64,000 bases of DNA from an uncultured Clostridia bacterium (GTDB taxonomy: Bacteria > Bacillota > Clostridia > TANB77 > CAG-508). A program made the position numbers and the translations under genes. The stretch spans positions 62,001-126,000 of the forward strand of contig CALXMM010000001.1 of assembly GCA_944389475.1 (NCBI GenBank), given 5' to 3'. This document shows positions 60,142-64,000 of this stretch, piece after piece. The notes under the pieces were generated by a model that worked only from the letters and a program-made list of their open reading frames with translations, was not told the origin of the DNA and searched no databases. The first letter of the stretch is position 1. Each line of letters starts with the position of its first letter.

Positions 60142-62598
60142 ATGGTAGATAAAATAATAGTTAGAGGAGCTAAAGTTCATAATTTAAAAAATATTAATCT
60201 AGATATTCCACTAAATAAAATTGTAGCTATATCAGGGGTATCTGGAAGTGGAAAATCATCACTTGCTTTGGGAGTACTTTATGCAGAAGGTTCAAGAAGA
60301 TATTTGGAAGCACTATCTACATATACTAGAAGAAGAATTTCTCAAGGAGAAAAAGCAAAAGTTGATTATATTCTTCATATACCTAGTGCGTTAGCATTAC
60401 ATCAAAGACCAAGTGTACCAAGTATTAGGTCAACATTTGGAACAGCAACAGAACTTTTAAATTCTATAAGATTATTATTTTCAAGATGTGGAAATTATAC
60501 TTGCCCTAATGGGCATATTCTTCCTGCAAGTGCAGGTGTTGCAAGAGATGAGCAATTGGAATGCCCAGTATGTGGTGAAAAGTTTTACGGGTTAGGAGCA
60601 GAAGAATATGCATTCAATTCATCAGGTGCCTGCCAAAAATGTGGAGGAATTGGAACAATAGAAACTGTAAATATGGATTCTTTAATTCCAAACAAAGACT
60701 TAACTATAGATGAAGGAGCTGTTGCACCTTGGAATAGTTTAATGTGGTCTTTAATGACCGATGTATGTCGTGCAATGGGAGTTAGAACAGATGTACCTTT
60801 TAAAGATTTAACTAAAGAAGAACAGGATATTGTTTATGATGGACCAATGGTTAAAAAACATATTTTTTATAGACCAAAAAAAGGAGATACTACTCTTGCT
60901 ACTGAGATGGATTTTACATATTATAGTGCAAAGGCTACAGTTTTAAATGCTTTAAAGAAAGTAAAAGATGAGAAAAGCATGAGTAGAGTTTCAAAATTTT
61001 TGAAAGAGGAAATATGTCCAGAATGTAATGGCTCAAGAATAAATGAAAGGGCAGATTCTACTTTGCTTGGAGGAAAACATCTATCAGAAGTTTGCCAAAT
61101 GAGTTTAAGAGACTTAAATGAATGGCTTCCAAAAGTTGTTAATGAATTAAATGATGAAGTAAAACAAATGGGTAAAAACATATTAGAAGAGTTCACTATA
61201 AATGCAAATGCTTTACTATCACTTGGGCTTGGATATTTAACATTGGATAGAGCAAGTAATACATTATCTACTGGTGAGTTACAAAGAGTTCAGTTAGCAA
61301 GAACAGTAAGAAATAGAACTACTGGGGTTTTATATGTTTTAGATGAGCCAAGTATTGGGTTACATCCTGCAAATGTTGATGGACTAATAAATTTATTTAA
61401 AGAATTAATTAAAGATGGAAACTCTGTAGTATTAGTTGACCACGATACAAGAATTTTGAAGGTTGCAGATTATATGATAGAAATTGGTCCGGAAGCAGGA
61501 GCAAAAGGTGGAGAAATTATTGGAGAAGGTACAATAGAGGATATTATTAAAAATAAAAAATCTGTTATTGGTCCATATTTAAATGGCAATGAAGAAGTTA
61601 AGGTAAGAGATGAAATTAAAGAAGAAGATATATTTAAATTTGGAAAAATCAGTTTAAAGACAGATTCAATACATACAGTAAAGCCACTTAGTATAGAGAT
61701 ACCAAAAGGAAGATTAACAACTGTAACAGGAGTATCTGGGAGTGGTAAAACGACATTAATTCTTGAATCATTATATCCTGCAATTAAAGCAAAACTAAAT
61801 AATGAAGCTATGCCTAAACATATAAAAGAATTAAATGCAGATTGGGTAAATAAAATTAATTTAATAGATGCAACTCCAATAGGAAATAATGTAAGGAGTA
61901 CAGTTGCAACATATTCTGGTGTATTTGATGATTTAAGAAAATTATATGGAAAGTTGAGTAAAGATTATACTGCAAGTGATTTTTCTTATAATACCGGAAA
62001 ATTAAAATGCAAGACCTGTGATGGAACAGGAATTATTTCTATGGATGTTCAATTCTTGCCAGACATAGAAATGACTTGTAATTCTTGTGATGGTACAAGA
62101 TATTCTGATGATGTTGATGGAATTCGTTATAATAATTATTCAATTAAAGATATTATGAAATTAACAATAAGACAAGCATTAGAGGTATTTAAGGACAATA
62201 AAAAAATAAGAGATAAGTTACAGGTTTTAGTTGATTTAGGAATAGGATATTTAGCTTTAGGAGAAGCAACCCCAGCACTATCTGGAGGAGAAGCACAGAG
62301 ATTAAAACTTGCTTCTGAAATTGGAAAAGTTCAAGATGGAAGTGTATTTATATTTGATGAACCTAGTATTGGTTTACATCCTAGAGATGTAAGAACTTTA
62401 TTACAAGTATTTCAAAGATTAATAGACAATGGTGCTACAATAATTGTAATTGAACACGACTTAGATGTAATTAAAAATTCTGACTATATTATAGATATGG
62501 GCCCAGAAGGCGGATATTTAGGTGGAGAAATAGTAGCAAAAGGAACAAAAGAAGATATTAAGAATAATAAGAAAAGTATTACTGGAAGATATTTATAG
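60142..62598 (+). CDS. UvrA2-type ABC ATPase (excinuclease subunit A paralogue)
   Basis: 818 residues, against about 940 for UvrA. Two ABC modules are present: Walker A GVSGSGKSS (about 31-39) and GVSGSGKTT (about 530), signatures LSTGELQRVQLA and LSGGEAQRLKLA, and Walker B LYVLDEPSIGLHP and VFIFDEPSIGLHP. Zinc-type CxxC clusters include CPECNGSRI, CKTCDGTGI and CNSCDGTRY. Between the first Zn cluster and FNSSGACQKCGG there are only ~40 residues, so the UvrB-binding domain is missing. That defines class II UvrA proteins, which are linked to DNA-damage tolerance or antibiotic self-resistance and do not replace UvrA. It probably shares a transcript with rarA. Confidence 0.88.
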   Translation: MVDKIIVRGAKVHNLKNINLDIPLNKIVAISGVSGSGKSSLALGVLYAEGSRRYLEALSTYTRRRISQGEKAKVDYILHIPSALALHQRPSVPSIRSTFGTATELLNSIRLLFSRCGNYTCPNGHILPASAGVARDEQLECPVCGEKFYGLGAEEYAFNSSGACQKCGGIGTIETVNMDSLIPNKDLTIDEGAVAPWNSLMWSLMTDVCRAMGVRTDVPFKDLTKEEQDIVYDGPMVKKHIFYRPKKGDTTLATEMDFTYYSAKATVLNALKKVKDEKSMSRVSKFLKEEICPECNGSRINERADSTLLGGKHLSEVCQMSLRDLNEWLPKVVNELNDEVKQMGKNILEEFTINANALLSLGLGYLTLDRASNTLSTGELQRVQLARTVRNRTTGVLYVLDEPSIGLHPANVDGLINLFKELIKDGNSVVLVDHDTRILKVADYMIEIGPEAGAKGGEIIGEGTIEDIIKNKKSVIGPYLNGNEEVKVRDEIKEEDIFKFGKISLKTDSIHTVKPLSIEIPKGRLTTVTGVSGSGKTTLILESLYPAIKAKLNNEAMPKHIKELNADWVNKINLIDATPIGNNVRSTVATYSGVFDDLRKLYGKLSKDYTASDFSYNTGKLKCKTCDGTGIISMDVQFLPDIEMTCNSCDGTRYSDDVDGIRYNNYSIKDIMKLTIRQALEVFKDNKKIRDKLQVLVDLGIGYLALGEATPALSGGEAQRLKLASEIGKVQDGSVFIFDEPSIGLHPRDVRTLLQVFQRLIDNGATIIVIEHDLDVIKNSDYIIDMGPEGGYLGGEIVAKGTKEDIKNNKKSITGRYL

Positions 62599-62610
62599 GA
62601 GATGATTTAT

Positions 62611-63942
62611 ATGCATCAAGAATCAATGTTTGAAAGTCCTAAAAATGAACCATTAGCATCAAGAATGAGACCAAAGAATATAAATGAGGTTGTAGGCCAA
62701 TCACATTTAATAGGTGAAAACAAAATATTAAGAAAAATAATTGAAAGTGATAATGTACCTTCAATGATATTTTGGGGACCTCCCGGAGTTGGTAAAACAA
62801 CTTTGGCAAGAATAATTGCAAATGAAACAAAATCTGAATTTATAACTTTTTCTGCTGTAACTTCTGGAATTAAAGAGATTAAGAAAGTTATGGAAGAAGC
62901 AGATGCTAATAAGAGAATGGGAATAAATACGATTGTTTTTGTAGATGAAATTCATCGTTTTAATAAGGCTCAACAAGATGCTTTTTTACCATTTGTAGAA
63001 AAAGGTTCAATAGTTTTAATAGGAGCTACAACGGAAAACCCTTCATTCGAAATTAATAATGCTTTGCTTTCTAGATGTAGAGTTTTTGTTTTAAAAGAAT
63101 TATCTAGTGAAGATATTTTAGTATTATTAAAAAGAGCAATTACAGATGAAAGAGGTTTTGGAAAAGAAAAGATTGAGATTTCTGAAGATAATCTTAAATT
63201 AATAGCTAATTTTGCTAATGGTGATGCAAGGTCTGCACTTACTACATTGGATATGATTATTACAAATGCAGAATTAGGTGAAGATGGAACAATAAAAGTA
63301 ACTGAAGATACTATAGAAAGTTGTTTGAATAAAAAGACACTCTTATATGATAAAAATGGTGAGGAGCATTATAATTTGATTTCTGCATTACATAAATCTA
63401 TGAGAAATAGTGATCCAGATGCAGCTGTATATTGGCTTGCAAGAATGTTAGAGGCTGGAGAAGATCCAATTTATATAGCAAGAAGAATTACAAGATTTGC
63501 TTCTGAAGATATTGGTTTGGCAGATACAAATGCTTTAAATGTGGCAATAAATGTTTATCAAGCATGTCATTTTATTGGAATGCCAGAATGTAATGTTCAT
63601 TTAGCAGAAGCTGTAATATATATGTCTTTAGCTCCAAAATCTAATGCTTGTGATGTTGCATATATGCTTGCAAGTTCTGATGCTAAAAAGATGTTAGCTG
63701 AACCTGTACCTTTAGTAATTAGAAATGCTCCAACTAAATTAATGAAAGATTTAAATTATGGTAAAGGATATCAATATGCTCATGATACCAAAGATAAATT
63801 AACTACTATGGAATGTTTGCCAGAATCTTTAATTGGAAAAACATACTATAGACCTGGAACACAGGGAAATGAAGGTCGTTTTAAACAAAGATTAGAACAA
63901 ATTAAGGAATGGAAAAAAGAGCATAAAGATAAACAAAAATAA
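62611..63942 (+). CDS. rarA: Replication-associated recombination ATPase RarA (MgsA)
   Basis: 443 residues from ATG 62611 (AGGAG upstream; ATG 62602 directly abuts the site). RarA is a tetrameric clamp-loader-like AAA+ ATPase acting at stalled replication forks. Motifs: PLASRMRPKNINEVVGQSHLIG, Walker A GPPGVGKTT, Walker B IVFVDEIHRFNKAQQDAF, sensor ATTENPSFE, SRCRVF arginine finger and the C-terminal MgsA domain (LISALHKSMRNSDPDAAVYWLARMLEAGEDPIYIARR...). Complete, unlike the fragment at 59726. It begins 12 bases after the UvrA2 gene. Confidence 0.95.
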   Translation: MHQESMFESPKNEPLASRMRPKNINEVVGQSHLIGENKILRKIIESDNVPSMIFWGPPGVGKTTLARIIANETKSEFITFSAVTSGIKEIKKVMEEADANKRMGINTIVFVDEIHRFNKAQQDAFLPFVEKGSIVLIGATTENPSFEINNALLSRCRVFVLKELSSEDILVLLKRAITDERGFGKEKIEISEDNLKLIANFANGDARSALTTLDMIITNAELGEDGTIKVTEDTIESCLNKKTLLYDKNGEEHYNLISALHKSMRNSDPDAAVYWLARMLEAGEDPIYIARRITRFASEDIGLADTNALNVAINVYQACHFIGMPECNVHLAEAVIYMSLAPKSNACDVAYMLASSDAKKMLAEPVPLVIRNAPTKLMKDLNYGKGYQYAHDTKDKLTTMECLPESLIGKTYYRPGTQGNEGRFKQRLEQIKEWKKEHKDKQK

Positions 63943-64000
63943 GTAATATAAATAATTATTGTTTCAATATAAATGTGAAAACTATAATAAAAAGTTAAAG

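Overview
The window is a very AT-rich chromosomal stretch from an anaerobic, low-GC Gram-positive bacterium, most likely an uncultured or poorly described member of the Clostridia. Supporting signs are SigA-type promoters, strong GGAGG ribosome binding sites with several TTG starts, two T-box leaders, a sortase with an LPXTG-type substrate, class III (oxygen-sensitive) ribonucleotide reductase, and DUF362 and DUF1848 proteins. I cannot name the species. Nearly all genes lie on the + strand; three lie on the - strand, together with one gene remnant.

Layout. Positions 1-5.7 kb carry a small secreted protein (-), a large CbxX/SpoVK-type AAA+ ATPase, a flavin-reductase-like protein, endonuclease IV and an RNA m5C methyltransferase. 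From 5.8 to 13.6 kb is a five-gene pel-type exopolysaccharide operon (pelD-E-A-F-G order). Its PelD lacks a visible GGDEF domain, and its PelG is fused to an extra transmembrane segment plus a DUF4832-like glycosidase-type domain. From 13.8 to 20.8 kb is a surface-protein locus: a complete 34-codon peptide unit (promoter, RBS, terminator), then an LPITG protein, a sortase, a 1483-residue von Willebrand/Cna-B-type adhesin and a small membrane protein. A structured RNA candidate lies at 20.86-21.05 kb.

From 21 to 28 kb there are small proteins, two acetyltransferase/kinase-like genes, T-box-controlled tyrS, and a two-gene cassette that I read as murL-murD2, the route that makes D-Glu by epimerising UDP-MurNAc-L-Ala-L-Glu. 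From 27.7 to 33.2 kb a TetR gene with an elaborate palindromic promoter precedes a heterodimeric ABC exporter. Several copies of a palindromic REP-like element lie in 22.6-28.9 kb. From 33 to 36 kb are an XRE regulator and envelope proteins, some damaged. From 36 to 39.4 kb a Crp/Fnr-family gene faces nrdD-nrdG across a perfect palindrome. From 39.4 to 41.5 kb are a nitroreductase, an acetyltransferase and a DUF362 protein, then tRNA-His and tRNA-Gln.

The stretch 41.9-54.1 kb is accessory in character: imperfect direct and inverted repeats, regulator remnants, an ABC transporter pair, several frameshifted small genes, an ECF sigma/anti-sigma pair, and membrane proteins of unknown role. From 54.1 kb housekeeping genes resume: T-box-controlled pheS-pheT, a comparatively GC-rich lipoprotein (-), a DUF1848 protein, a dead rarA fragment, a UvrA2-type protein and full-length rarA.

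The most interesting points are the PelG-DUF4832 fusion with a GGDEF-less PelD, the 34-codon peptide/attenuator-like unit upstream of the sortase operon, the murL-murD2 pair, the unnamed ncRNA candidate, the REP-like family that supplies stop codons, and a recurring leader hairpin that covers the ribosome binding site.
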